From contig NZ_JAHCSG010000003.1 of the NCBI RefSeq assembly GCF_018474015.1, forward strand, positions 520,087 through 584,086: a stretch of DNA of 64,000 nt, in the 5' to 3' direction. The DNA is from Williamsia sp. CHRR-6 (GTDB taxonomy: Bacteria > Actinomycetota > Actinomycetes > Mycobacteriales > Mycobacteriaceae). The notes below the pieces were generated by a model, which was given only the letters and a program-made list of their open reading frames with translations, did not search any database and was not told the origin of the DNA. Positions 26,387 to 35,481 of the stretch are shown here, piece by piece. The position numbers were made by a program, and so were the translations under genes. Position 1 is the first letter of the stretch; the number at the start of each line of letters is the position of its first letter.

Positions 26387-27466
26387 TCACCGATGGGTGG
26401 AGAAGCCGGATCGTCGCCGATGACGCTCGAGGGCCAACTCGACCAGTCGATCGACGAGGTGCGGGTAGGCCAGTCCGGTGGCCTCCCACATCTTCGGATA
26501 CATCGACGACGGGGTGAACCCCGGAATGGTGTTGACCTCGTTGAGCAGCCAGCCCCGGCCCGCCTCTTCGTAGAAGAAGTCCACCCGCGCCATCCCCGAA
26601 CACCGCAGCGCGACGAACGCCTGGGCCGCCAGCTCGCGCACCCGGGCCACCTCCTCGGCGGGTAGGTCCGCTGGGATGGCAAGGCCGGCAGTGCCGTTGA
26701 GGTATTTGTCCTCATAGTCGTAGAACTCCGCACCGGGCAGCACCTCACCGGGCAGCGACGTCTGCGGTGCCGTGTTACCCAGCACCGCCACCTCGATCTC
26801 ACGGGCAGTGACGGCCTCCTCCACCACCACCACCTCGTCATAGGTGAGCGCGAGGTCGATCGCCGCGGTCAACTCCTCGGCATCATGTGCCTTCGAGATA
26901 CCCACCGACGAACCAAGATTGGCTGGTTTGACGAACGCCGGCAGGCCCAGCTCATCGATCACCCGCGCGGCCAGATCGGCCCGGCTGCCCATGCCGTCGC
27001 GGTATTCGATCCAGCGGCACTGCGGGATTCGCGCCTGCGCGCATGCCACCTTGGCGGCCGCCTTGTCCATGCACAACGCCGACCCCAACACCCCGCTGCC
27101 CACATAGGGCAGCCCAGCCAGCTCCAACATGCCCTGCACGGTGCCGTCCTCGCCGTGCGGCCCGTGCAGCAGCGGCAACACCACCGTCGGCAGCGGTGAG
27201 GCGTCGCGCGCCAAGATCTCCCCGGACGTCACCTCGGTGCCGGTCGTCGACAGCGTCGAGGGCAGTGCGGCACGAGCGGTGAGGGCGGCGATCGCGTCGT
27301 CGTTGCGGATCCACTCCCCGGAATGGTTGATACCCACCGGCACGATCTCGTAGCGGTCGGGGTCGACGGCGGCCATCACGTGGGCAGCCGACACGCACGA
27401 CACATCGTGCTCCGCCGAGACACCCCCGAACAGGACCACCAGCCGGTGGCGGGCGGGTTTCTGCAT
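26387..27466 (-). CDS. ddl: D-alanine--D-alanine ligase
   Basis: ATP-grasp ligase of 359 residues that joins two D-Ala for peptidoglycan. Motifs are LFGGVSAEHDVS, LLHGPHGEDGTVQG, KPANLGSSVGI, EFYDYEDKYL and NEVNTIPGFTPSSMYP. The Tyr in YDYEDKY marks the D-Ala-D-Ala type rather than D-Ala-D-Lac ligases of the VanA group. ATG at 27466. It is divergent from murF across 54 bp and followed by corA. Other Mycobacteriales keep a ddl elsewhere, so this may be a second copy; that needs the genome. Confidence 0.92.
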   Translation of the reverse strand: MQKPARHRLVVLFGGVSAEHDVSCVSAAHVMAAVDPDRYEIVPVGINHSGEWIRNDDAIAALTARAALPSTLSTTGTEVTSGEILARDASPLPTVVLPLLHGPHGEDGTVQGMLELAGLPYVGSGVLGSALCMDKAAAKVACAQARIPQCRWIEYRDGMGSRADLAARVIDELGLPAFVKPANLGSSVGISKAHDAEELTAAIDLALTYDEVVVVEEAVTAREIEVAVLGNTAPQTSLPGEVLPGAEFYDYEDKYLNGTAGLAIPADLPAEEVARVRELAAQAFVALRCSGMARVDFFYEEAGRGWLLNEVNTIPGFTPSSMYPKMWEATGLAYPHLVDRLVELALERHRRRSGFSTHR

Positions 27467-27520
27467 GCCGCTCACCCTACGGCGGGCGGTGTGAGCCACG
27501 CACGGGAGTAGTTTCGACGC

Positions 27521-28858
27521 GTGCATTTCACACTCAGCGAGGTGGCGGCGGCCACCGGCGGTCAACTCATCGGTCCCGACATCACGGTGTCGGGGGCCGG
27601 CATCGATTCGCGTGCGGTGACCCCGGACATGCTCTTCGTCCCCATCGTCGCCGAACGTGACGGTCACGACTTCATCGCCGCCGCCTCCGCGGGCGGCGCG
27701 GCGGCGTATCTGACGAGCCGTGAACCCATCGCCGAGCAGCCCGGATCTGCAGTCGTCGTCGAGGACACCGCAGCCGCGCTGGCGGCGTTGGGCTCGGCGG
27801 CGCGCAGCCGCATCGCCGGTCCGGTGATCGGGGTGACCGGATCGGTGGGCAAGACCTCGACCAAGGACCTGTTGGCCACGGTGTTGGCCACCACCCTGCG
27901 GACCGCAGCCAACGAACGGTCGTTCAACAACGAACTCGGGCTGCCCCTCACCCTCGTCAACGCCCCCGACGACACCGAGGCGGTGGTGGTGGAGATGGGG
28001 GCGCGCGGCGTGGGCCACATCGCCACCCTGTGCGACATCGCGCATCCGACGGTGGGCGTGGTCACCCGCGTCGACGGGGTGCACCTGGAGCTGTTCGGTG
28101 ACATCGCAGCGATCGCGGTGGCCAAGGGCGAACTGGTGGAGGCGCTGCCGCCCGAGGGCATCGCGGTGCTCAACGTGGACCAGGAGACCGTGGCCGCGAT
28201 GGCCTCGCGGAGCCGCGCCCGCGTGCTCACCTACGCCACCGAACCCGGCCGCACCGCCGATGTGACCGCCATCGATGTGAGCGTCGACGACGAGTTGCGC
28301 GCCGCGTTCACCCTGCACACCCCGTGGGGGCAGACGCCAGTGCGGCTGGCCGCACGTGGACGACACCAGGTGAGCAACGCCCTGGCCGCAGCCTGTGTGG
28401 CCGGCGGCCTGGGTCTGAGCGTCGATCAGATCGCCGCCGGGTTGGGCGGAGCCGCCATCTCGGGTCTGCGGATGGAGTTGTCGCACACGGCAACCGGTGC
28501 CGCGGTGCTCAACGACGCCTACAACGCCAACCCCACCTCCATGAACGCGGCCCTGGATGCGTTGGCAGCCTTGGGCACCGGACGCAAGGTGGCGGTGCTG
28601 GGCGTGATGGCCGAACTCGGCGACACCGCACCGGCTGAACACGCAGCGATCGGTGCACGCGCCGCCGACGCCGGGATCGAGGTGATCGCCGTCGCCGCTC
28701 CCGACTATGGTTCGGCCGCAACCCATGTCGCCGATGTGAATGCAGCCGTGGCAGCGGTGGGACAGCTGGGCGCCGCCGACGCGGTGCTGGTGAAGGGCAG
28801 CCGGGTGGCCGCCCTGGAGCGGGTGGCCACCCGGCTGCTCGAGGCCGACCCCACCTGA
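27521..28858 (+). CDS. murF: UDP-MurNAc-tripeptide--D-Ala-D-Ala ligase (MurF)
   Basis: Mur ligase of 445 residues that attaches D-Ala-D-Ala to the peptidoglycan precursor. ATP-binding loop GVTGSVGKTSTKD lies at about 107-119; ANERSFNNELGLPLTL and VVEMGARGVGHI follow, then NDAYNANPTSMNAAL in the C-terminal domain. Start GTG at 27521. The usual dcw neighbours are absent, and the gene instead pairs with a divergent ddl and an acyltransferase, so it is probably an accessory copy. Confidence 0.92.
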   Translation: MHFTLSEVAAATGGQLIGPDITVSGAGIDSRAVTPDMLFVPIVAERDGHDFIAAASAGGAAAYLTSREPIAEQPGSAVVVEDTAAALAALGSAARSRIAGPVIGVTGSVGKTSTKDLLATVLATTLRTAANERSFNNELGLPLTLVNAPDDTEAVVVEMGARGVGHIATLCDIAHPTVGVVTRVDGVHLELFGDIAAIAVAKGELVEALPPEGIAVLNVDQETVAAMASRSRARVLTYATEPGRTADVTAIDVSVDDELRAAFTLHTPWGQTPVRLAARGRHQVSNALAAACVAGGLGLSVDQIAAGLGGAAISGLRMELSHTATGAAVLNDAYNANPTSMNAALDALAALGTGRKVAVLGVMAELGDTAPAEHAAIGARAADAGIEVIAVAAPDYGSAATHVADVNAAVAAVGQLGAADAVLVKGSRVAALERVATRLLEADPT

Positions 28859-28861
28859 GAC

Positions 28862-30022
28862 GTGTCCGCCCCCCGCAACCCGGCCCTGACCGGGATCCGC
28901 GCGGTGGCAGCCCTTCTCGTCTGCGCCACCCACGCAGCGTTCTGGACCGGGCGCTACACCGACGACCTGCCGGGGCGGTTCTTCGCACGCCTGGAGGTGG
29001 GTGTGCCGATCTTCTTCGTGCTCTCCGGGTTGCTGTTGTTCGGACCCTGGGTACGCTCCCTTGCCGACAACCGGCCACCGCCATCGGTGGGTCACTATGC
29101 GCGGCAACGGATTCGTCGCATCCTGCCCGCGTACGTGGTGACCGTGTTGGTCGTCTACGCCATCTTCGCCTGGTGGCGCACCGACACCTCAACACTCGGT
29201 CACGGCCTCGACGGCCTGCTGCGCCACCTCACCCTCACCCAGATCTACGGGTTCGGCCACCTGCACTCCGGGCTGACCCAGATGTGGAGTCTGTCGGTGG
29301 AGGTGGCGTTCTACGTGTGTCTGCCGCCGCTGGCCTGGCTGCTCACCCGGGTGGCCTGTGCTGGTCGATGGCGCCCGGGCGCCCTGCTCCTCGGTCTGAC
29401 GGCACTCGCCGCGATCAGCCCGATCTGGGCTGTGCTCACTCACTCCGGCAACCGCATCGACCCCACGGCGGGACTGTGGCCGCCCGGGTTCGCGTCATGG
29501 TTTGCCGGCGGGATGGCACTGGCAGTGGTAGCCGAGATCTCAACGCGCCGGATGGCCACCGGCGGCTCCGGGCTGCGATGCCTACCGATCCTGTCGGTGC
29601 CGGTGGCCGTGCTGGCCTTCCAACTCAGCTGCACCGATGTCGCCGGCGAACCGACCATCACGCCGGCCACGGCCGGAGCCACTATCGTCAAACATGCGTT
29701 GTACCTGGTGGTGGCGCTGGGACTGATCGCGCCCCTGGTGTTGGAACCCCGCGACACGTGGTGGCATCGGACGCTGTCGTGGCGGCCGCTGGTCTGGCTG
29801 GGCGAGATCTCGTATGAGTTCTTCCTGGTGCACCTGATGGTGTTGGAGCTGATGATGGACGTGTTGGGCTACCGAGTGTTCACCGGATCGACCACCGCAG
29901 CCTTCGTCGCCACCACCGCGTTCAGCATCCCGATCGCCTGGCTGTTGCATCGACTGACCTGGTGGTCGGCCCGTCACGAACCGAACTCCAGAACCCGGCA
30001 ATCCGTACCATCGAAGACATGA
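28862..30022 (+). CDS. Acyltransferase family 3 (OafA-like) membrane protein
   Basis: A 386-residue protein with about ten membrane helices. The opening ALTGIRAVAALLVCATHAAFW carries the conserved catalytic-region His, and RRILPAYVV and MWSLSVEVAFY are family motifs. Such enzymes O-acetylate envelope glycans or lipids. GTG at 28862 is 3 bp after the murF stop and the gene overlaps the next by 4 bp. Context suggests peptidoglycan or another envelope polymer as acceptor; that is inference. Confidence 0.86.
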   Translation: MSAPRNPALTGIRAVAALLVCATHAAFWTGRYTDDLPGRFFARLEVGVPIFFVLSGLLLFGPWVRSLADNRPPPSVGHYARQRIRRILPAYVVTVLVVYAIFAWWRTDTSTLGHGLDGLLRHLTLTQIYGFGHLHSGLTQMWSLSVEVAFYVCLPPLAWLLTRVACAGRWRPGALLLGLTALAAISPIWAVLTHSGNRIDPTAGLWPPGFASWFAGGMALAVVAEISTRRMATGGSGLRCLPILSVPVAVLAFQLSCTDVAGEPTITPATAGATIVKHALYLVVALGLIAPLVLEPRDTWWHRTLSWRPLVWLGEISYEFFLVHLMVLELMMDVLGYRVFTGSTTAAFVATTAFSIPIAWLLHRLTWWSARHEPNSRTRQSVPSKT

Positions 30023-31278
30023 ACGACCCGCGTCTGAGCCCAGAGTTCGGTGGATCGCGTCCGGTGGTGCGCACCGACATCGCCGCGTGGTGTGACCGGT
30101 GCGTGGTGCCGGTGTCGGTGATCCCCGGAGGTGAGCCCGCCGAGCTGTCCGACGAGGCTGCGGTGATCATCGCCGCCGGGCATCTGTCGGACTCGGCCCG
30201 CACGATCGTGGTGACCCGGATGTCGAGAGGTCTGCCCATCCCCACCAGCGACCTGATCACGGGGGCAACGGCATTCGGCGATCTGCGGCGCATCAAGCGC
30301 AGCGTCGGGGCCATCGACGCGCAGCTGCGCAACCCCATGCTGCCGAGCATGGTGGCCCCCGTGCTGCGAAGCCGGCGCACCGCGGTCAGCCGCAAGCTCG
30401 AGGACGGTCGCAAGCAGGTCATCAACGGCAAAGGCATCTTCGCGACCAGCATCCGCGGTATCCGACGCGAGCGACGCGACGGGGTGCACCTGGAGCTGGC
30501 TGATCGTGAGGCACTGTTCGAGGCGTTGACGTTGACCCCCACTCCCAACGTCCACGCCGGTGGTTACATGAGACGCGCGGGCACAGTGGCGTTGGATCGG
30601 CTGGTCGGCGCCATGGGTAGCGCGGCAGCCAAGGCAGGCATCGAACGCGGACGGCGCTGGGTGAGCGAGCTGACCGCTGACACCGAGCTGGCGCCGGCCA
30701 ATGGTGAAGCGCGGTTCCTCGACGGCTACGAGACCATCCTGTATGTCGCCGGCCTGTTCTATGACCGGGTGATGCGCTGTCCTGCTTGGCATTCTGAGCA
30801 TTTCGAGCTTCAGCGTGGTGCGGTGGACCTCAACGCCGAGCTGGCTGAGATCGCCGCCGACGTGATCGCGCTGCGCACCATCCGGGTCGATCTGGACGCC
30901 AGCCGCCAAGCGGGTGGTTTCGACACCTCCCTCGACGACCACATCTCACGGCGCGAGACGTCGCTACGACCGGTGTGGACCCAGGTGGTCGACCGGGTGT
31001 CGGCGCTGGCGTCGGTGGCCGAGGTGGTCGAGTCAGCGGCCGTCGAACTGCGCGTCCTCGCCGAGTTCGCCCGCACCGCAACGATCGACGACCGGATCGA
31101 CCGACTGGTAGCCCGTTCAGGTGACCGAGAGATCTCGGCCGACAACACCAAACGGCTGACCGAACAGGTGCGGGCCGGCGAGGAGCAGCTGAGAATCTAC
31201 CGTGATGTTCTGCAGGGCAACATCATCCGACTCTCCTCCGGCGACTCCCATCGAGCCGGACCGATGCTGGAGAAATAG
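30019..31278 (+). CDS. Conserved-looking protein of unknown function
   Basis: A 419-residue soluble protein that I do not recognise. It lacks a signal peptide and membrane helices. It is rich in Arg, Ala and Glu, and long helical stretches (residues about 260-400, with ELAEIAADVIALRTIRVDLD) may form coiled coils. The ATG at 30019 sits in the ATGA overlap with the acyltransferase stop, so the two are coupled. Codon use is like its neighbours. A role with the murF-acyltransferase unit is possible only from position. Confidence 0.8.
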   Translation: MNDPRLSPEFGGSRPVVRTDIAAWCDRCVVPVSVIPGGEPAELSDEAAVIIAAGHLSDSARTIVVTRMSRGLPIPTSDLITGATAFGDLRRIKRSVGAIDAQLRNPMLPSMVAPVLRSRRTAVSRKLEDGRKQVINGKGIFATSIRGIRRERRDGVHLELADREALFEALTLTPTPNVHAGGYMRRAGTVALDRLVGAMGSAAAKAGIERGRRWVSELTADTELAPANGEARFLDGYETILYVAGLFYDRVMRCPAWHSEHFELQRGAVDLNAELAEIAADVIALRTIRVDLDASRQAGGFDTSLDDHISRRETSLRPVWTQVVDRVSALASVAEVVESAAVELRVLAEFARTATIDDRIDRLVARSGDREISADNTKRLTEQVRAGEEQLRIYRDVLQGNIIRLSSGDSHRAGPMLEK

Positions 31279-31379
31279 CCCCGCCCGGGGCGGCGTTGCC
31301 CGACGGTGACCTGGTCGACGCCAGACCGGTGCCGTGAGAACGTGCATCTGAACAGATTTTTCCCGCAATCGCCGGTAGC

Positions 31380-32399
31380 GTGGAATCAGTGACAACGTTT
31401 CGTCGAATCCTGATCAGTGTGACCGCGGTGGCCTGTGCGCTGGGCATCAGTACGGTTCCCGCCGCAGATGCGGCCCCCTCGAACAGCATCCCTCCATCGA
31501 CCCGCAGCACTGCGGCGACGCTGGGGGCCGTCACCGCGATCACCCCGCGACACCTGCGGATAACGGTGAACTCACCGGCCATGCGTGGGCCGGTTCAGGT
31601 GTCGATCTTGTTGCCCCGCGACACTTCTCGCCCTCGGGCCAGCCTCTACCTACTCGACGGGGCCGGGGCAGGCAAGGGCGAGAGCGACTGGGTGAGCAAG
31701 GGCCACGCGGTCGACTTCTTCGACGACAAGAACGTCACCGTGGTGATGCCCGCCGGCGGCGCCGGGACCTATTACACGAACTGGCGCAAGCGTGACCGGG
31801 TGTTGGGCGCGCCGCAGTGGGAGACGTTCTTGACCGCCGAGCTGCCTGCGCTGATCGACAATCACTACGGCGGCAACGGAATCAACGCGATCGGTGGGAT
31901 CTCGATGGGCGGGCAAGCGGCCTTCATCCTGGCGTCACGCCACCCGACGCTCTACACCGCCGTCGGTTCGCTGAGCGGCTGCCCACCGACGACCGGTCCG
32001 GTGAACGAGGCGTTCGTGCGGGGCACGGTGGCCAAGGAGGGCGCCGACGCCACCAACATGTGGGGTCCGCCAGGGGCGGCAGCCTGGTCTGACCACGACC
32101 CCGCCACCCGTCTGAACGCGTTGCGCGACAAGTACCTCTACATCTCGGCCGGCCAGGGCACACCGGGGCCGCGCGATCAGACCGCTCCGATCGATTCGCC
32201 GTTGGGTCGCAGCGGCCAGATCCTCGCCGGGTCGGCGTTGGAGGGTGCGGCCTACCGCTGCTCAGCGGAGTTCGCCGCCTCGCTGCGCAAACACAACGTG
32301 GGAGTCACCGTCGACTTCCCCGTCGTCGGCACCCACAACTGGCCGTACTGGGCCGCGCGCCTGCCCGGCATGTGGCAGACGTTGTCCCGCGGCCTCTAG
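31380..32399 (+). CDS. Secreted esterase of the antigen 85/mycolyltransferase type
   Basis: Exported alpha/beta-hydrolase, 339 residues. The signal peptide covers about the first 32 residues (ending near DAAPS). The elbow GISMGGQAA puts the nucleophile at Ser175, and the surrounding WETFLTAELPALID and LYLLDGAGAG match esterase D/antigen 85 proteins, which transfer mycolic acids to trehalose or arabinogalactan. A C-terminal GTHNWPYW gives the catalytic His. GTG at 31380 or 31389 starts the frame. Confidence 0.87.
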   Translation: MESVTTFRRILISVTAVACALGISTVPAADAAPSNSIPPSTRSTAATLGAVTAITPRHLRITVNSPAMRGPVQVSILLPRDTSRPRASLYLLDGAGAGKGESDWVSKGHAVDFFDDKNVTVVMPAGGAGTYYTNWRKRDRVLGAPQWETFLTAELPALIDNHYGGNGINAIGGISMGGQAAFILASRHPTLYTAVGSLSGCPPTTGPVNEAFVRGTVAKEGADATNMWGPPGAAAWSDHDPATRLNALRDKYLYISAGQGTPGPRDQTAPIDSPLGRSGQILAGSALEGAAYRCSAEFAASLRKHNVGVTVDFPVVGTHNWPYWAARLPGMWQTLSRGL

Positions 32400-32400
32400 G

Positions 32401-33468
32401 TCAGCCGCGAGCCGACATCCACGCGCGCACGGCGGCCAGGAATGCATCGTTCTCGTGCGGGTCGGTGACGGTGACACGCACCCCGTCACCGTCGAACGCG
32501 CGCACGATCACCTTTTGATCTGTCATCGCCGCGCTGAACTCCGCAGTGTCCGCACCCAACCCGAGCCACACGAAGTTGGCCTGCGAGTCCGACACCGGCA
32601 GCCCCCACGCACGCAACTGCGCGGCAACCCGAACACGCTCGGCCACGATCGGTTCGGTGCGCGCGAGCAGCTCGTCGTCGGCCCGCAGGCAGGCCGTCGC
32701 GGCCACCTGAGCCAGCGTGTTGACGCTGAATGGGACGTGCACCTTGCGTAATGCCTCAATGACCGTCGGGTCGGCCACCGCGTAGCCCACCCTCAGCCCG
32801 GCCAGCCCGTACGCCTTGGAGAAGGTCCGCAACACCACCAGGTTGCGGTGTCGCCGGTGCAGCTGGATCGCGTCGTAGCGCTGCGCCGGGCTGGGGCGAA
32901 CGTATTCGGCGTAGGCCTCGTCGAGGGCCACCACCACCGTCGGCGGGACCCGCTCGAGGAAGGCCTCAAGGTCGGCGGCCTCGACCACGGTCCCCGTGGG
33001 GTTGTTGGGGTTGCAGACGAAGATCAGCCGGGTGCGGTCGGTGATCGCATCGGCCATCGCCGACAGATCGAAGGTGTCGTCGCCGGTGAGCGGCACCTGC
33101 ACCGGCACGGCACCGGCGATCTGGGTGGCCGTCGGGTACATCTCGAACGACCGCCACCCGAACAGCACCTCGTCGCCAGGCCCGGCCGTGACCGTGATCA
33201 GGTTCTGGCACAGGATCACCGAACCGCAGCCCACCGCGATCTCGTCCGCGGTCACCCCGAACTTCTTGGCCAGTGTTTCGGTGAGCTCCACCATCGCGTT
33301 GTCGGGGTAACGGTTGAGCCCGCCGGCCGCCTCGGCGATGGCCGCGGCGACGCTGGGCAGCGGTCCGAAGGTCACCTCGTTGCTGGCCAGTTTCACCGCG
33401 CCCGGGATGACGCGACCGGGTACGTAGGCGGGTATCGATTCGAGATGAGACCGAAGGATGGGAGTCAC
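32401..33468 (-). CDS. pat: Aromatic/histidinol-phosphate aminotransferase (HisC2/Pat type)
   Basis: PLP aminotransferase of 355 residues. PLP-binding Lys is in RTFSKAYGLAGLRVGY; other motifs are KLASNEVTFGPLPS, NRYPDN, FVCNPNNPTGT, ALDEAYAEY and SQANFVWL. The start GTG at 33468 aligns with the start of mycobacterial HisC2 (Rv3772), whereas a TTG at 33477 adds three residues. Pat-type enzymes make phenylalanine and tyrosine, fitting with tyrA at 38 kb. It is convergent with the esterase, the two stops nearly touching. Confidence 0.9.
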   Translation of the reverse strand: MTPILRSHLESIPAYVPGRVIPGAVKLASNEVTFGPLPSVAAAIAEAAGGLNRYPDNAMVELTETLAKKFGVTADEIAVGCGSVILCQNLITVTAGPGDEVLFGWRSFEMYPTATQIAGAVPVQVPLTGDDTFDLSAMADAITDRTRLIFVCNPNNPTGTVVEAADLEAFLERVPPTVVVALDEAYAEYVRPSPAQRYDAIQLHRRHRNLVVLRTFSKAYGLAGLRVGYAVADPTVIEALRKVHVPFSVNTLAQVAATACLRADDELLARTEPIVAERVRVAAQLRAWGLPVSDSQANFVWLGLGADTAEFSAAMTDQKVIVRAFDGDGVRVTVTDPHENDAFLAAVRAWMSARG

Positions 33469-33576
33469 ATCCCCCAATGTAGGGAGCGATTGGTCTGGTC
33501 ACCAAGGGCGGTTTGCTCCGCGCGACGCGCCGTGTGTAACCTTCGTGTTCGGCAGTCCGTGAGGGCGGCTACATCA

Positions 33577-33668
33577 GGAGGCGTGCCAGAGCGGCCGAAT
33601 GGGATTCACTGCTAATGAATTGTCCCGCTAAAACGGGACCGGAGGTTCAAATCCTCTCGCCTCCGCCA
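33577..33668 (+). tRNA. tRNA-Ser (GCU)
   Basis: Acceptor arms GGAGGCG and CGCCTCC, long variable arm and T loop GGTTCAAATCC. Anticodon stem ATTCA/TGAAT encloses CTGCTAA, giving anticodon GCT at 33611-33613. The 3' CCA is encoded (33666-33668). Confidence 0.96.
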
Positions 33669-33705
33669 CGGCAACCCGCCACCTGTACGACACAACTGAA
33701 GACCT

Positions 33706-33778
33706 GCGCCCGTAGCTCAACGGATAGAGCACTTGACTACGGATCAAGAGGTTAGGGGTTCGAATCCCTTCGGGCGCA
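33706..33778 (+). tRNA. tRNA-Arg (ACG)
   Basis: Acceptor arms GCGCCCG and CGGGCGC, D loop AGCTCAACGGATAGAGC and T arm with GGTTCGAATCC. Anticodon stem CTTGA/TCAAG encloses CTACGGA, anticodon ACG at 33739-33741, which tadA in this window would convert to ICG. CCA is not encoded. Confidence 0.96.
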
Positions 33779-33783
33779 CCGCA

Positions 33784-33827
33784 CCCCCGTGACCCTGCCG
33801 TGAGGCGGTCACGGGGGTTGATTTTTT
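33784..33827 (+). terminator. Rho-independent terminator after tRNA-Arg
   Basis: An 11-bp perfect stem CCCCCGTGACC/GGTCACGGGGG with a 12-nt loop is followed by TTGATTTTTT. It ends the tRNA transcript; on the other strand it lies just beyond the reductase stop. Confidence 0.85.
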
Positions 33828-33828
33828 C

Positions 33829-34488
33829 TCAGGCCTTCCAGTCGGCGGTGCGTTCGGGGGTCGCCTCGGCCAGCGCCGCGTGCAGGCGGGCGGCGTCGTA
33901 GTCCTTGCCATAGGACGGCGTACCCGGCTGCTGACGCCACGACTCGGCGATGGTGCCGGCGTCCACCGGTTCGAACCCGATCTCGTCGACCAGGTCGGCG
34001 GCGATCTTCTTGTGCAACTCGTCATCGCCGGCGATCGGCAAGGCGATACGCCCGGGCTCACCGGCCGGCACACCCTTGTTCAGCAGATGCTTCCAGTAGA
34101 TGCCGTTGAACACCTTCACCACCGGCTCACCGATCTGCTCAGCGACCCAGGCACTCTCGGGCTGACCGTCTTCGATGGCCGCGATCAGTCCATCCCGCTG
34201 CTGCGGGTAGTAGTTGTTGGTCTCGATGATCGGGGCACCGGGCTTGCGGGCGGCGAACAAGCCGGCCGCCAGATCGGGCACGTTCTTCTGCGGGATGGTC
34301 AAGATGACCAGATCCGCATCTGCCGCAGCATCTTTCGCCCAGACCGCGGTCGCACCGGTCTCGTCCGCCAGTTCGGCAAGTGTCTCGGGCGCACGCGAGT
34401 TGGCCACCGCCACCTCATGACCCACTGCGGTCAGGCGCCGGGTGAGGGTGCCGCCGATCAAACCTGCTCCGATGATTCCGATCTTCAC
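33829..34488 (-). CDS. F420-dependent NADP oxidoreductase-like protein
   Basis: A 219-residue Rossmann protein starting VKIGIIGAGLIGG at GTG 34488, with an AGGAG ribosome site 7 bp upstream. NSRAPETL after strand two suggests NADPH binding, and LVILTIPQKNVPDL and VFNGIYWKHLLNKG fit the F420-NADP oxidoreductase/ProC-like family (pfam NADPH_oxidored_F420). Whether it uses coenzyme F420 cannot be told. It stands alone between a tRNA terminator and an SDR gene. Confidence 0.83.
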   Translation of the reverse strand: MKIGIIGAGLIGGTLTRRLTAVGHEVAVANSRAPETLAELADETGATAVWAKDAAADADLVILTIPQKNVPDLAAGLFAARKPGAPIIETNNYYPQQRDGLIAAIEDGQPESAWVAEQIGEPVVKVFNGIYWKHLLNKGVPAGEPGRIALPIAGDDELHKKIAADLVDEIGFEPVDAGTIAESWRQQPGTPSYGKDYDAARLHAALAEATPERTADWKA

Positions 34489-34672
34489 GTCATTCTCCTG
34501 ATCCTGTGGTCCAACGATCGCAGGACCACCCGGGTTACAGCGGTGCCGAACCACCGGATATTCCAGACGCCGGGCTCGCGAGGACGCTGAGCAAAACCCG
34601 AACCGTCGGCCGGCCTCGCGATATCATCCTGATGAATATCCGATCGTCGGACACGACTGTTCAGGAGAAGCC

Positions 34673-35455
34673 ATGGCACGCATGACAGACCGGGTTGTCC
34701 TCATCACCGGCGCCGGATCGGGTCTCGGTCGCGCGACCGCCGTGCAACTGGCTCGCGAGGGTGCGCTGCTGTCCCTGGTGGACGTGTCCGCCGAAGGTCT
34801 CGACGCCACGGTGGCCGCAGTGACCGACGCCGTCGCAGGGGCCGCCACGCTCAGCGTGGTCGCCGACGTCGCCTCCGAGCCCGACACGCAGCGCTACGTC
34901 GACGAGACCGTGCAGCGATTCGGTCGGATCGACGGGTTCTTCAACAACGCCGGCGTCGAGGGCAAACAGAACCTGACCGAATCGTTCACCTCAGCGGAGT
35001 TCGACCGCGTGCTCGCGATCAACCTGCGCGGGGTGTTTCTCGGGCTGGAGAAGGTGCTGGGTGTGATGCGCGGGCAGGGGTCGGGCGCGGTGGTCAACAC
35101 CGCGTCGGTGGGTGGAATCCGGGCTATCGGAAACCAATCCGGTTATGCCGCAGCCAAACACGGGGTGGTGGGGCTCACCCGCAACTCGGCGATCGAGTAC
35201 GCGGAGTTCGGCATTCGCGTCAACGCCATCGCCCCCGGCGCCATCTGGACACCCATGGTCGAAGGCTCGTTCCGACAGATCGACGCCGAGAACCCCGACG
35301 CCGTGGCCCACCAGTTCATCCAGGCCAACCCCACGAAGCGCTACGGTCGCGCCGAGGAGATCGGGACCGTCGTCGCGTTCCTGCTCTCCGACGAGGCCTC
35401 CTACGTCAACGCGGTGGTGCTGCCCATCGACGGCGGGCAGTCAGCCAAATACTGA
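34673..35455 (+). CDS. Short-chain dehydrogenase/reductase
   Basis: Classical SDR, 260 residues: TGAGSGLGR cofactor motif near residue 12, NNAG, NTASVGG with the catalytic Ser, and YAAAKHG as the Tyr-Lys pair. The C-terminus with PIDGGQSAKY is typical of cyclohexanol/3-oxoacyl reductase-like members. ATG at 34673, divergent from the F420-NADP-type reductase and convergent with the DUF2071 gene. The substrate is unknown. Confidence 0.9.
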   Translation: MARMTDRVVLITGAGSGLGRATAVQLAREGALLSLVDVSAEGLDATVAAVTDAVAGAATLSVVADVASEPDTQRYVDETVQRFGRIDGFFNNAGVEGKQNLTESFTSAEFDRVLAINLRGVFLGLEKVLGVMRGQGSGAVVNTASVGGIRAIGNQSGYAAAKHGVVGLTRNSAIEYAEFGIRVNAIAPGAIWTPMVEGSFRQIDAENPDAVAHQFIQANPTKRYGRAEEIGTVVAFLLSDEASYVNAVVLPIDGGQSAKY

Positions 35456-35481
35456 CCGGCCAGGCGCTGCACACCGATGCG

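Noticed and set aside
27521..29107. Extension of the ddl frame upstream through murF
   Set aside because: The upstream 540 codons are antisense to murF; the ddl ATG at 27466 is well placed.
33481..33576. Riboswitch or leader before the aminotransferase gene
   Set aside because: Only 100 bp separate it from tRNA-Ser and no conserved structure was seen.
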